The notes below the pieces were generated by a model that made no database searches, was not told where the DNA came from, and was given only the letters and a program-made list of their open reading frames with translations. Positions 54,655 through 63,467 of a stretch of 64,000 nt of DNA are shown here, piece by piece; the first letter of the stretch is position 1; each line of letters begins with the position of its first letter. Position numbers and translations under genes: made by a program. The stretch is from Deltaproteobacteria bacterium (lineage in GTDB: Bacteria; Desulfobacterota; Syntrophobacteria; Syntrophobacterales; Syntrophobacteraceae), in contig JAJYDE010000002.1 in assembly GCA_021777755.1 (NCBI GenBank), positions 62,001 to 126,000 of the forward strand, read 5' to 3'.

Positions 54655-55134
54655 TCAGGCCGCAATCCCCTGAGTTTTCTTTTCTTCACTTTTCTTCTCG
54701 ATCTGCTTTGAGAGTCGTTCCAACAGATCGATTTGACAATCGGCCCGGGTCTCGCCCACAAGCTCGTATTCCCTCGAGTATTGAAGAGTGGAGGTCGGGC
54801 AAATTTCGACACAAAGGCCGCAAAGCGAACAGATGCTAAAATCGATTGCGTAGCCGGTAAGGGTTTTGGGACCCTTTTCCTTCAGCTTTTCGCCCCGCAC
54901 CTTGATCACTCCGCTGGGGCAGATTTTCTCGCAGTTTAGACATACAATACATTTGTGCGTCCCGGTTTCTTCGAAAATCTTGAGTTCGATATGGCCCCGA
55001 TAAGCTGAAGAAAGCGGAATCTTCTTGCGCGGATACTGTACCGTTACAAGAGGACGAAAGAGTCGCCGAACGGTAACACCCATACCTTCGACAAGACTCA
55101 ACCCACCATCGAAAATATCTTTGAAGTAACCCAT
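54655..55134 (-). CDS. nuoI: NADH-quinone oxidoreductase subunit I, two [4Fe-4S] clusters
   Basis: 159 aa from the ATG at 55134 (GGAG 11 bases upstream); an ATG at 55155, overlapping the nuoH stop as TGATG, is the alternative. Two CxxCxxCxxxCP motifs, CIVCLNCEKICP and CSLCGLCVEICP, carry electrons along the peripheral arm to NuoB. In a complex without NuoEFG this subunit is a likely entry side for ferredoxin electrons. Confidence 0.93.
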   Translation of the reverse strand: MGYFKDIFDGGLSLVEGMGVTVRRLFRPLVTVQYPRKKIPLSSAYRGHIELKIFEETGTHKCIVCLNCEKICPSGVIKVRGEKLKEKGPKTLTGYAIDFSICSLCGLCVEICPTSTLQYSREYELVGETRADCQIDLLERLSKQIEKKSEEKKTQGIAA

Positions 55135-55154
55135 CCTAGATAAAACTCCAAGCA

Positions 55155-56138
55155 TCAGATAATCTTGACAACTATGGCCGTAATAACCAAATTTGCAAGG
55201 CTTAGCGGAATCATCACCTTCCAAGAGAAGTTCATCAATTGATCAAATCTCACCCGTGGAAAGGTCCAGCGTACCCACATTATGACGAAAATCAAAAAGT
55301 AGGTTTTCAAAAGAAACCAGCAAACCCCGGGGATCCCCAGGCTGATTCCGAACAGGCCGTTCCAGCCGCCCAAAAAGAGACTGGTGGCAACCGCGCAGAC
55401 GATGAACATGTTCGTGTATTCCGCAAGAAAGAAAAGCCCGAACCCCATGCCGCTGTACTCGGTGTGAAATCCGGCCACAAGCTCGGACTCGGCTTCCGGG
55501 ATATCAAACGGGGCACGATTGGTCTCGGCCGTTGCGGCAATAAGATAGATCAGCGCGGCCAACGGCTGTATAAAAATGAACCAGACCGTTTTCTGCGACT
55601 CTACGATCTGCGAAAAGCTTAGAGAGTGGACCATCAGAACCACACTCATGACAGCGAGCAAAAGCGGAATTTCGTAGGCCACGTTTTGAGCAACGGAGCG
55701 GACGGCGCCAAGAAGGGCGTACTTGTTGTTGGACGCCCACCCGCCGGTGAGAATCGCCAAAACGGTGATGGTCGAGAATGCAAAAACCAGAAGCACCCCG
55801 ACGTTCATGTCGTGAATGACCAGTCCCGGGCCGAAAGGCAATACCAGAAAGCCCACCAAAACCGGTGTAAACACGAGGACGGGAGCAAGGAAGAAAAGCT
55901 TCTTGTCTGCCTGGAGAGGCAAAATAAGCTCTTTGCCAATCAGCTTGACGCCGTCAGCGATCGTTTGAAGCAAACCGTGAGGCCCGACCTCCATCGGGCC
56001 AGGGCGCAACTGAATATGTCCGGACACTTTCCGCTCGAGCCACACCAGAAAAAGAGCGTTCAACTGCGAAAAGGCCAACACGATCACCAGGCCCAATATC
56101 AACCGGAACCATTCGGAACCCCAAAAGCCCTCGGACAA
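55155..56138 (-). CDS. nuoH: NADH-quinone oxidoreductase subunit H
   Basis: 327 aa, eight membrane helices, quinone-binding subunit. TTG start with AGGAGG eight bases upstream. It has [64 protein letters not shown] (the loop with acidic residues) and [15 protein letters not shown]. The TTG start is uncommon but well supported by the ribosome binding site. Confidence 0.95.
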   Translation of the reverse strand: MSEGFWGSEWFRLILGLVIVLAFSQLNALFLVWLERKVSGHIQLRPGPMEVGPHGLLQTIADGVKLIGKELILPLQADKKLFFLAPVLVFTPVLVGFLVLPFGPGLVIHDMNVGVLLVFAFSTITVLAILTGGWASNNKYALLGAVRSVAQNVAYEIPLLLAVMSVVLMVHSLSFSQIVESQKTVWFIFIQPLAALIYLIAATAETNRAPFDIPEAESELVAGFHTEYSGMGFGLFFLAEYTNMFIVCAVATSLFLGGWNGLFGISLGIPGVCWFLLKTYFLIFVIMWVRWTFPRVRFDQLMNFSWKVMIPLSLANLVITAIVVKII

Positions 56139-56195
56139 TTCTTAATCCTCCTGAAAAAGGCTTAACGCGCCATCAGCCTCTGAGAGGCCTCTTCG

Positions 56196-57317
56196 TTATC
56201 TGTCTATTTCGGGAATAACCACATCGATGCTGCCCAGAATCGCAATGGCGTCGGCGACCAATGTTCCCGGAAGCACTTCGTTTAGAACATTCAAATTGCC
56301 AAAACTCGGCACCCGAATATGGCAGCGATAAGGCGTCTGACTCCCGTCGCCAACCATATAATAGGCCGTCAACCCCCGGGGGCTCTCAAAGGCAAAATAA
56401 ACTTCGCCCTTAGGCACAGGGAGCTTTTGCGGAACCTTCGGCGTCAGAATCTCCCCTTCGGGCAAATGGTCCAGCGCCTGCTCTATAATCCGACAGCTTT
56501 GTTGCATTTCCCTGAAGCGCACATCGTAGCGGTCCAGCGCATCCCCCCTGGACCCCGTGGGGATTTCAAAATCGAATCTGTCGTAGACCTCATAGGGCTC
56601 GCTCCTGCGAACGTCAAAAGCAACGCCGCAGGCACGCAGGTTGGGGCCCGTAACCCCGTACTGCCTGGCGAGTTCCTCATCGATCACCCCCACATCCCGC
56701 GTACGGTGAATGAAGATCACGTTTTTGCTCACCAGAGCTTCATAATCGGCCCAGCGCGAAGACATCCGCTTTAAAAATGCACGGGTCATATCGATGAATT
56801 TGGAATCGACGTCGCGAGCAACCCCCCCGAGGCGGCAGTAGGAATATGTAAGCCTCGAACCGGTTATCGTGTCCAAAATGTCAAGAATTTGCTCACGATC
56901 ATCGAATGCGTACAGGAAGGGTGTAATGCCCCCGATGTCCAGCAGATAGGTCCCGAACCAGAGCAGGTGGCTCGATATGCGGTTTAGCTCGGAAGCAATC
57001 ACTCGAATGTATTTCGCCCGCTCAGGAACCTTTATCCCTGCAAACTTTTCAACCGTCAGAACAAAACCGTGGTTGTACAAAAGGCCCGCGAGGTAATCAA
57101 TTCTGCTCGTATTTGGAAAAAATTGCCTGTAAAGGCGGTTTTCCCCCATCTTCTCATGGCCCCGGTGGCCGTAGCCGATTACCGGGTCGGCCTTGACGAT
57201 ATACTCGCCGTCCAGATCCAAAAGAATCCTTAGAACCCCGTGCGTACTGGGATGCTGCGGCCCGAGATTTAAGGTGTAGATCCTGTCGCCTGCTTCATTT
57301 TTTACTAGTTCATCCAT
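56196..57317 (-). CDS. nuoD: NADH-quinone oxidoreductase subunit D
   Basis: 373 aa, 49-kDa-type subunit with the quinone site. LNLGPQHPSTHGVLR, DPVIGYGHRGHEKMGENR, RIDYLAGLLYNHGFV and the C-terminal VADAIAILGSIDVVIPEIDR are intact. It overlaps nuoC by eight bases. It is separate from nuoC, unlike the E. coli NuoCD fusion. Confidence 0.95.
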   Translation of the reverse strand: MDELVKNEAGDRIYTLNLGPQHPSTHGVLRILLDLDGEYIVKADPVIGYGHRGHEKMGENRLYRQFFPNTSRIDYLAGLLYNHGFVLTVEKFAGIKVPERAKYIRVIASELNRISSHLLWFGTYLLDIGGITPFLYAFDDREQILDILDTITGSRLTYSYCRLGGVARDVDSKFIDMTRAFLKRMSSRWADYEALVSKNVIFIHRTRDVGVIDEELARQYGVTGPNLRACGVAFDVRRSEPYEVYDRFDFEIPTGSRGDALDRYDVRFREMQQSCRIIEQALDHLPEGEILTPKVPQKLPVPKGEVYFAFESPRGLTAYYMVGDGSQTPYRCHIRVPSFGNLNVLNEVLPGTLVADAIAILGSIDVVIPEIDR

Positions 57318-57780
57318 AAATCACTTCCCGCTTGTGATAGGCGCCAACCTTTCCGAAGGTCTTCCTCAGAGGATGATAATCGGCGTCTTCAGGGAGCAAC
57401 AACGGCCTCATATCGGAATTGCCGGAAAACACGATGCCGAAAAAGTCGTGAACCTCGCGTTCGAGCCAAACCGCGCCGCGAAAAATGTCGCAAATCGTTG
57501 GAGCGAGCTGATCGTGGCCGCACAGCATTCTTACAATCACCCTCGAACATGGTTCATAACAGTTGAAATGATAGACCAACTCGAAGGTATCCTCGAAATC
57601 CAGGGCTGTTATGGATTCCAGAAAAAACCCGGCATCCTTGAACTCCGTAGCCGCGTCCCTCAGCCCCGCAAGCGGAACCGATATCGACCACAGAGCCCCC
57701 GTGACACCCGCTTCGTCGCGCTCAAGCGGGCAGCCGGCAAACTGCTTGCCCATTCTTGCTTCTATATCTTTTATCTTCAT
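57310..57780 (-). CDS. nuoC: NADH-quinone oxidoreductase subunit C
   Basis: 156 aa from the ATG at 57780, one base after the nuoB stop; the longer frame lies inside nuoB. DTFELVYHF-type sequence (reads DTFELVYHFNCY with an extra F before) and VWLEREVHDFFGIVFSGNSDMRPLLLPED then HPLRKTF are the 30-kDa subunit signatures. It helps form the peripheral arm with NuoD. Confidence 0.94.
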   Translation of the reverse strand: MKIKDIEARMGKQFAGCPLERDEAGVTGALWSISVPLAGLRDAATEFKDAGFFLESITALDFEDTFELVYHFNCYEPCSRVIVRMLCGHDQLAPTICDIFRGAVWLEREVHDFFGIVFSGNSDMRPLLLPEDADYHPLRKTFGKVGAYHKREVIYG

Positions 57781-57781
57781 C

Positions 57782-58309
57782 TCAGTTGATGCCTCCGGAG
57801 ACCCTCTTGAAACGGCGCAGAACGTTTCTGCCCTCACCCTTCGTGATCTTGTCCTCCAGGGCCAGCAATCCCTGTATCAACGCCTCCGGTCGCGGAGGGC
57901 AACCCGGAATGACGATGTCAACCGGAACTATAAGATGTGCCCCCGGAACGATCGCATACTGTTCCTCGTACTCGAAGGGCCCTCCGGAGATGGCGCAGTT
58001 CCCCATGGCGATGCACCATTTGGGATTCGGCATCTGGTCCCAAAGCATCTGAATGGCCGGAGCCATCTTCTTGGCTATGGTTCCAGCAACTATCATCACA
58101 TCGGACTGGCGCGGAGAAGGCCTGAAAACACCGGCTCCAAACCGATCCAGGTCAAAACGCGAGGCTCCAGCCGCCATCATCTCTATGGCGCAGCAAGCCA
58201 GACCGAACGTCATCGGCCACAGCGAATTGGCGCGTGCAAGATTTAAGATATCGTCAAGGAGAGCGAATTGCACAACCGGCGCACCCGGCTCTCTCACCTG
58301 CTTTTCCAT
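57782..58309 (-). CDS. nuoB: NADH-quinone oxidoreductase subunit B
   Basis: 175 aa. The N2 cluster ligands are Cys39-Cys40 in [11 protein letters not shown], the cysteine of MGNCAISGG and that of [21 protein letters not shown] is the other hallmark. It overlaps the end of nuoA. N2 is the last cluster before quinone. Confidence 0.96.
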   Translation of the reverse strand: MEKQVREPGAPVVQFALLDDILNLARANSLWPMTFGLACCAIEMMAAGASRFDLDRFGAGVFRPSPRQSDVMIVAGTIAKKMAPAIQMLWDQMPNPKWCIAMGNCAISGGPFEYEEQYAIVPGAHLIVPVDIVIPGCPPRPEALIQGLLALEDKITKGEGRNVLRRFKRVSGGIN

Positions 58310-58671
58310 TCAAATACTCCTTTTCGCCATGCGTAGACAATCGCAAGCGACAAAATGCCCACGAAGACCAGGACTTCTACCAAGTCCCGAGCTCCATATC
58401 CGCCGTAGACCGTCCCAACCGGGAACAAATAGAGCACATCAACGTCAAAGGCCAGGAATATAAGTGCATAAATATAATAAGCGACCGTGAACTGAATCCA
58501 GGCGCTGCCAATGGTTTCCATGCCGCTTTCATACGTGGCCGCGCGCTGCGTCCCCTGGCCCCTCTTGACGATCAACATCGAAATGATGATCGGAACGACT
58601 GCAAACAAAAGCCCGGCAGCTAGGTACAGAGTTATGGCCAAAAAATCGTTCATCGGCTTTAGAGGGATCAC
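58294..58671 (-). CDS. nuoA: NADH-quinone oxidoreductase subunit A
   Basis: 125 aa, three membrane helices. A GTG at 58671 has AGGAG eight bases upstream; the ATG at 58653 lacks one. [39 protein letters not shown] covers the conserved loop and helix 2 (key parts: [12 protein letters not shown] and [13 protein letters not shown]). It is the first gene of the nuo operon. Confidence 0.95.
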   Translation of the reverse strand: MIPLKPMNDFLAITLYLAAGLLFAVVPIIISMLIVKRGQGTQRAATYESGMETIGSAWIQFTVAYYIYALIFLAFDVDVLYLFPVGTVYGGYGARDLVEVLVFVGILSLAIVYAWRKGVFEWKSR

Positions 58672-59078
58672 AAGCCACTCTCCTCTGGTTGAAAAGATTT
58701 ACGGTGAACCGGTTTATCGGGGTAGGATGATCTTTGTGCCGCGATGGGTCGAAGGGCAGCGGTCAATTCAGCAATGCTACGATACGGACCCGAAACAAAC
58801 GCACAAATGACGATCTTGCTTCATCTTACCTTAAATGCCAGTCCGGGAACGGGAAATTACGCAAGAGCATGAAAATCTGGCTACTGGATCGAAGAATCAC
58901 TCTCCTCTTTTCTGCAAGCCATCAATTCCAAAAAGAAAGAAGGTGGATGCGCTAAGGCGCCCGCTTAAACGTCCAGATGAATATCAGATTTTCCACCTTT
59001 GTGCAAACTTTTTTAAATGATTATTCCATTCTCAATATGATACCTTCAGAAGTCGTTATTTATTCGAGGAGGAACAGC
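58672..59078. other. 407-bp divergent region between nuoA and nnr
   Basis: It should contain promoters for nuo (minus) and nnr-tsaE (plus). No ORF with a start signal is present. The right part (58985-59060) is AT-rich, but I could not pick a convincing hexamer pair. Confidence 0.5.
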
Positions 59079-60641
59079 ATGCTTGCGCTTTCAGCCGGCG
59101 AAATGGCCAGGCTGGACCAAAGGACAATCCACGAAGCCGCGATCCCCGGGATCGTCCTCATGGAAAATGCCGCACAAGGGGCGGCCGCTTTTTTTCTGCG
59201 TACTCTCCCCGATTTGCTTCGAAGGCGCATTTCGGTTGTGGCGGGAAGCGGCAACAACGCCGGCGACGGCTTCGCAATGGCTAGAATTTTCCATTCCAGG
59301 GGAGCCTCGGTCGATGTGGTTTGCCTGCGTTCACCACAAAAGTTGAGCGGGGACGCTCTTGTCAATTTTTCCATTCTTCAAAAAATTGGAGTTCCAGTAA
59401 CCGTATGGGACGAAACAATGGACTTCGATTCCCAATGGGAAGCGGTCTCGAGAAGTAACGCCGTCATCGACGCCATCTTGGGAACGGGGCTCAAAAGCGA
59501 GGTAAAAGGTCTCTATCGCCAGGTGATCGAAAAAATGAACCAACTGCAGGCCCCGGTGCTCGCGGTAGATGTTCCGTCGGGTCTTGACGCCACGAGCGGC
59601 CTGCCTCTCGGAGAGGCCATAAAGGCCACGGCCACGGCCACTTTCGGCTTTTTGAAGGTCGGTTGTGTGGTCGAACGCGGTCCCGAATTTACAGGCAAGC
59701 TGGAGGTGATAGATATCGGAATTCCGCCCTCCCTGGTTGCATCTTCGGGCTTTAAGCGCTGGTTTCTTTGCGATAAGCTGCTTTCGTCATGGGTGGAACC
59801 GCGTCGTACAGCCACCCACAAGGGTGAGGCAGGACATGCTTGTATTCTTTCCGGCTCAGTTGGAAAAACCGGGGCGGCGGCTCTGGTGTGCCTTGGCGCG
59901 GGCAGGGCCGGCGCGGGCCTGGTCACCCTCTTCGTTCCCCAAAGTCTCAATGCGATCATGGAGACAAAAGTCACCGAAACGATGACCTTTCCGATTGCCG
60001 AGACCTCATGGAAAACACCTTCTTTGGCCGCCTTGGACCCGATACTCGAGTTCCTTCGAGGAAAGCAGGCACTGGCCATGGGACCGGGGATTTCCACCAA
60101 CGAAGACACGGCGGCGCTAGTTAAAAAGCTTGTGCCGAGCGCCCCCTGCCCCGTCGTTGTCGATGCGGACGCCATTACGGCGCTTTCCGATAACCCCTCA
60201 ATACTGCGCCAGGCCAGGGTCCCCCTTATTCTTACTCCACACCCTGGCGAAATGGCGAGGATCTGCCACTGCTCCGTTGCGGACATCGAACGTAACCGGC
60301 TCGACTCCGCCTCCAATTTCAGTAAAAAATACGGCGTCGTGCTCGTCCTGAAGGGGCCCCGTACCATTGTGGCCGCCCCGGACGGGAAACTGGCCATTAA
60401 CAGCACGGGAAACCCGGCGATGGCCGGAGGAGGAATGGGAGACACACTTACAGGAATCATCGCCGGTTTACTCGCCCAGGGCTTCGATCCGTTTCGGGCC
60501 GCCTGTATTGGTGTCTATGTTCACGGGGCGGCATGTGACCGGCTCTTCGGCGGGATTTCCACTCGCGGGCTTCTTGCAACCGACATGCTCGGAGAGGTCC
60601 CCGCGGTATTGGGACTGCTGGAACGGGGGGAAACGCAATGA
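59079..60641 (+). CDS. nnr: Bifunctional NAD(P)H-hydrate epimerase / ADP-dependent dehydratase
   Basis: 520 aa from the ATG at 59079 (GAGGAGG upstream). It repairs hydrated NADH/NADPH. The N-terminal YjeF epimerase domain has GSGNNAGDGFAMARI, DAILGTGL and VDVPSGLDATSG. The C-terminal ribokinase-like dehydratase has HKGEAGHACILSGSVGKTGA, LTPHPGEMARI and NPAMAGGGMGDTLTGIIAG. The two-domain form is the usual bacterial one. It overlaps tsaE as ATGA. Confidence 0.94.
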   Translation: MLALSAGEMARLDQRTIHEAAIPGIVLMENAAQGAAAFFLRTLPDLLRRRISVVAGSGNNAGDGFAMARIFHSRGASVDVVCLRSPQKLSGDALVNFSILQKIGVPVTVWDETMDFDSQWEAVSRSNAVIDAILGTGLKSEVKGLYRQVIEKMNQLQAPVLAVDVPSGLDATSGLPLGEAIKATATATFGFLKVGCVVERGPEFTGKLEVIDIGIPPSLVASSGFKRWFLCDKLLSSWVEPRRTATHKGEAGHACILSGSVGKTGAAALVCLGAGRAGAGLVTLFVPQSLNAIMETKVTETMTFPIAETSWKTPSLAALDPILEFLRGKQALAMGPGISTNEDTAALVKKLVPSAPCPVVVDADAITALSDNPSILRQARVPLILTPHPGEMARICHCSVADIERNRLDSASNFSKKYGVVLVLKGPRTIVAAPDGKLAINSTGNPAMAGGGMGDTLTGIIAGLLAQGFDPFRAACIGVYVHGAACDRLFGGISTRGLLATDMLGEVPAVLGLLERGETQ

Positions 60642-61156
60642 GCGATTTTATCTTTATCTCCCCCGGGGAAGAATGCTCCCTGCTCCTTGGTCGAAAAATA
60701 GGCCAACTGCTGGAGGCGGGCGATATTATCGCTCTATGGGGTGAGCTTGCGGCAGGCAAAACCCTTGTGACCCGCGGAATTGCCGCGGGCGTGGGCGTCT
60801 CTCCCGAAGTCAGGGTGACCAGCCCTACTTTTACCATAATAAATGAGTATTCGGGACGGCTTCATCTATTCCATCTGGACCTGTACAGAATAGCGGGCGC
60901 AGATGAATTGCAGACGTTTCCCTGGCGCGAAGCACTTTTGGGAAACGGGGCGGCGGTCATTGAATGGCCCGGACGACTCGGACGGCTTCTTCCGGAGCAA
61001 AGGTGGGATATAGAATTTACGATCTCCGGGGATCAAAGCCGTACAATCCGGATCGGCTGCCATGGCAGTAAAAACCTGAGCCGAGCGGCAAAATGGTTCG
61101 GGGTGCTAGGAGCTTTGCAGACCGAGTCAGCCTGCCGGGAATCGAGCGGCAGCTGA
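60638..61156 (+). CDS. tsaE: tRNA threonylcarbamoyladenosine biosynthesis ATPase TsaE
   Basis: 172 aa. GELAAGKT (residues 35-42) is the Walker A loop, SPTFTIINEY and LFHLDLYRI are family blocks, and EWPGRLGRLLPE the late one. It works with TsaB and TsaD on t6A at tRNA position 37. The nnr-tsaE order is common. It is the last host gene before the phage DNA resumes, 26 bases after its stop. Confidence 0.92.
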   Translation: MSDFIFISPGEECSLLLGRKIGQLLEAGDIIALWGELAAGKTLVTRGIAAGVGVSPEVRVTSPTFTIINEYSGRLHLFHLDLYRIAGADELQTFPWREALLGNGAAVIEWPGRLGRLLPEQRWDIEFTISGDQSRTIRIGCHGSKNLSRAAKWFGVLGALQTESACRESSGS

Positions 61157-61182
61157 TCAACCCCGGAATTTGGCCAACCCTT

Positions 61183-61530
61183 TCAGCGAATGCATTCTTG
61201 TCTGTTTATCGCCGCCTCGCCGGCAATTTCGGAAGCCATCCGCCGGTAGAGTTCCGCCCCTCCCTCAAGCCGATTTATCTCCGCTATCAGATGATTTCCT
61301 ATATCCCGCCGGCCTTCATTGAAAGCCATCACAAGGGCGTCGTTTGAAAACGACGAGTGATAGACCCCGCAAAGGCTCAACAGATCCCACAGCCACATTC
61401 TGCCCCCTGGCTCCGACATAATTGCCCGAAGGGCCGCCTTCTTTTGCAGGTCACGTGTCCGCTGCTTGTCTTTGCGAACCTTAACCTGTTCGGGGTCTCC
61501 GGCAAGATAGGTTTTCTGGTCCCGACTCAT
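61183..61530 (-). CDS. Phage Bbp19-like protein
   Basis: 115 aa, overlapping the portal stop as TAATG. The pattern RDLQKKAALRAIMSEPGGRMWLWDLLSLCGVYHSSF then NDALVMAFNEGRRDIGNHLIAEI matches the short Bbp19-type protein that follows the portal gene in BPP-1-like phages. The function is unknown. It converges on tsaE with 26 bases between the stops. Confidence 0.7.
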   Translation of the reverse strand: MSRDQKTYLAGDPEQVKVRKDKQRTRDLQKKAALRAIMSEPGGRMWLWDLLSLCGVYHSSFSNDALVMAFNEGRRDIGNHLIAEINRLEGGAELYRRMASEIAGEAAINRQECIR

Positions 61531-63254
61531 TACTGCTCTACCCCGGCATTTCCGAGCATCATCTGAAGGGCATTCTGGCCACCGCCCACATCCGCCTGAC
61601 TGAGCGTCTTCGCCCCCTGCGCGGCCGCGTTCGCCACCTGAGCGGCCTGCTCCCGCCTGATCTGCTGAAGCCTTCCCTTCCTCATCAAGTCCCTTTGACG
61701 CTGGGCCACGATCAACTTTTGCGTCACCCCGAGAAGATCGGCATATTCCCGAACGACTTCATCCGTATTGATATTGTCGAGGGGACTGTCGGGCTGCCCG
61801 ACATACGCCGCGGCAAGGTTGCCCGTAAACGCCATGAGCCGCTCTATCCCCGTTGTCGCAGTGCTCTTCTGAGCATCGGAAAGCGTCGAGATACACTCGA
61901 TATCGAAATGTGATCCGGCAATCTCGCGCGGCGCGGGCGGAATCAGCCTCGCACGGTGCATAAGAGCAAAAACCCGTTCGATCATCGGGTTTATCAGCTC
62001 AAACTGGGATCTCTCCAAAAACGGTCCGAGCATGAGCATTTTTTCCTGCTTTCTTTCGACGATCTCGGTTGCGGTCCGAACCGTATCGAGCTGGGAGATC
62101 ATGAGAAACAGGTCGGCGAAAAAGGCCCTGTTGATCCGTTGTTCGCACAGCTGGATTTTTTCCTGTGCGCCGCGAATATCCGGGGGGACCTGGTAGGCCG
62201 GCTTAAAGCCGCTTTGCGCCATATTGGCCACATAGGTCACACCACCCGGGAGTAGTGATGCCGGTTCGTTTTTCATCGATACGTCGGCAACCATGGGAGG
62301 ATTGAGGACCTTGTCAATGGCTTGGGCGGTGCGCTTTTCGAGCTGTTGGAGCATCTTGCTGGAAGCCAGGGCTTCCATCCCCGGTCCACGCCCATAGGAA
62401 TCGTTCATGATAACCGACCACCTCGGGGCGACAAAAGGCAACTCATAATATCCTCGAAGGTCGAGCACCAAGTCGGGGTTCTGCCCCCACTCCCAGATGA
62501 CCGACCGAAATTTCCTGCCCTTAAGCCCCGGGACTTGTGGCGCCCGGTCGTCATTGGGCTCTATTGCCTGCGCGATCCGTACTTCTTTGTCAAGCTGCCC
62601 CGACATCCAAAGCGACTTTATCTGCGGGCTGCAATTTTGAATTCCAAAACGCTCAACAATTTGCCCGGTGGTCAGCACGTATTCCCGGTACAGAGTATCG
62701 ATCTCGTCACGATAGGAACTCGCGACATAATACTCGCCGGCGGTAAGCGTGTGACACCGTATGATATCGTCGAAATCCTCTTCGATCAGCATGCAGCCCG
62801 TACCAAAACAGCCCAGCTCTTCATAGATGACATGGAGTGCATTGTAGGCGTTGCTCTGGGACAGAACAACCTTTATGCGCCTTGTGACCTCGTCGAGCCA
62901 GAGTTTCACCGGCGTGTTGTCGCTTGAATCGAAATCACGCATGGAGAGCCGAAACCATGGTCTTGCGGGACTCGTCAAACCCGCCATGAGCCCGGCCGCC
63001 AGAGTCCTGTGCGCCAGGATGGGAGTCTCGTTGATGATGCGCGACCCCACGGGATCGCCCTTGGTCGCCTGGTTGGGATAGGTCAAATATCTCCCGCGCC
63101 GCGGAAGGATAAAATCGCTAAGTTGGCGCCAGTGTTGCCACCAACTCCAGCGATCAGACCGAAGGCCCACAAGCCTTTGGTCCACATACTCCCGCAACTG
63201 CCTGACCCCTGGACCACCGCCCGTTGTAAAAATGCTTTGCATCCAATACCCCAT
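61530..63254 (-). CDS. Phage portal (head-tail connector) protein, T7 gp8-like
   Basis: 574 aa. RSDRWSWWQHWRQLSDFILPRRGRY, AGLMAGLTSPARPWFRL, YEELGCFGTGCMLIE, GYYELPFVAPRW and DSYGRGPGMEALASSKMLQQLEK are the head-tail connector family pattern. The C-terminus is a helical, Gln/Ala-rich tail. The complete gene lies between the terminase and the Bbp19-like gene. Start ATG 63254; an internal ATG at 63242 is possible. Confidence 0.87.
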   Translation of the reverse strand: MGYWMQSIFTTGGGPGVRQLREYVDQRLVGLRSDRWSWWQHWRQLSDFILPRRGRYLTYPNQATKGDPVGSRIINETPILAHRTLAAGLMAGLTSPARPWFRLSMRDFDSSDNTPVKLWLDEVTRRIKVVLSQSNAYNALHVIYEELGCFGTGCMLIEEDFDDIIRCHTLTAGEYYVASSYRDEIDTLYREYVLTTGQIVERFGIQNCSPQIKSLWMSGQLDKEVRIAQAIEPNDDRAPQVPGLKGRKFRSVIWEWGQNPDLVLDLRGYYELPFVAPRWSVIMNDSYGRGPGMEALASSKMLQQLEKRTAQAIDKVLNPPMVADVSMKNEPASLLPGGVTYVANMAQSGFKPAYQVPPDIRGAQEKIQLCEQRINRAFFADLFLMISQLDTVRTATEIVERKQEKMLMLGPFLERSQFELINPMIERVFALMHRARLIPPAPREIAGSHFDIECISTLSDAQKSTATTGIERLMAFTGNLAAAYVGQPDSPLDNINTDEVVREYADLLGVTQKLIVAQRQRDLMRKGRLQQIRREQAAQVANAAAQGAKTLSQADVGGGQNALQMMLGNAGVEQ

Positions 63255-63359
63255 CTTTAAAAGTTCCGGCGTACGTTGGCACCGCTCTAAACCTCAAGAA
63301 GGCTTTACCCTTTTCTCCACGGCAACCACTCTAAACCTTGGTGCAAACACCTGCAAAAC

Positions 63360-63418
63360 GGCAACCGGAAACGGCAACCGAAAACGGAATCCTGAAGCGG
63401 CAACCAGAAACGGAAAAA
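63360..63418 (+). repeat. Four-unit 13-bp tandem repeat, copy C
   Basis: GGCAACCGGAAAC (63360-63372), GGCAACCGAAAAC (63373-63385), GGAATCCTGAAGC (63386-63398), GGCAACCAGAAAC (63399-63411), then GGAAAAAC. All four units are exactly 13 bases. It lies in the 213-base gap between portal and terminase genes. A fifth, weak unit GGCAACCACTCTA starts at 63321. Confidence 0.8.
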
Positions 63419-63467
63419 CATCGGATTCCATCAACTTTACCGTTTTCTCCCCCATTGCCTCGGTTCC

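Noticed and set aside
48832-61160. A 9-bp direct repeat GCTGATCAA at 48832-48840 and 61152-61160, covering the stop codons of nuoN and tsaE, as a possible recombination duplication around the host block
   Set aside because: Nine bases can match by chance when a few hundred are compared with a few dozen, and the hairpin at 48789-48813 suggests that host sequence continues left of the first copy.
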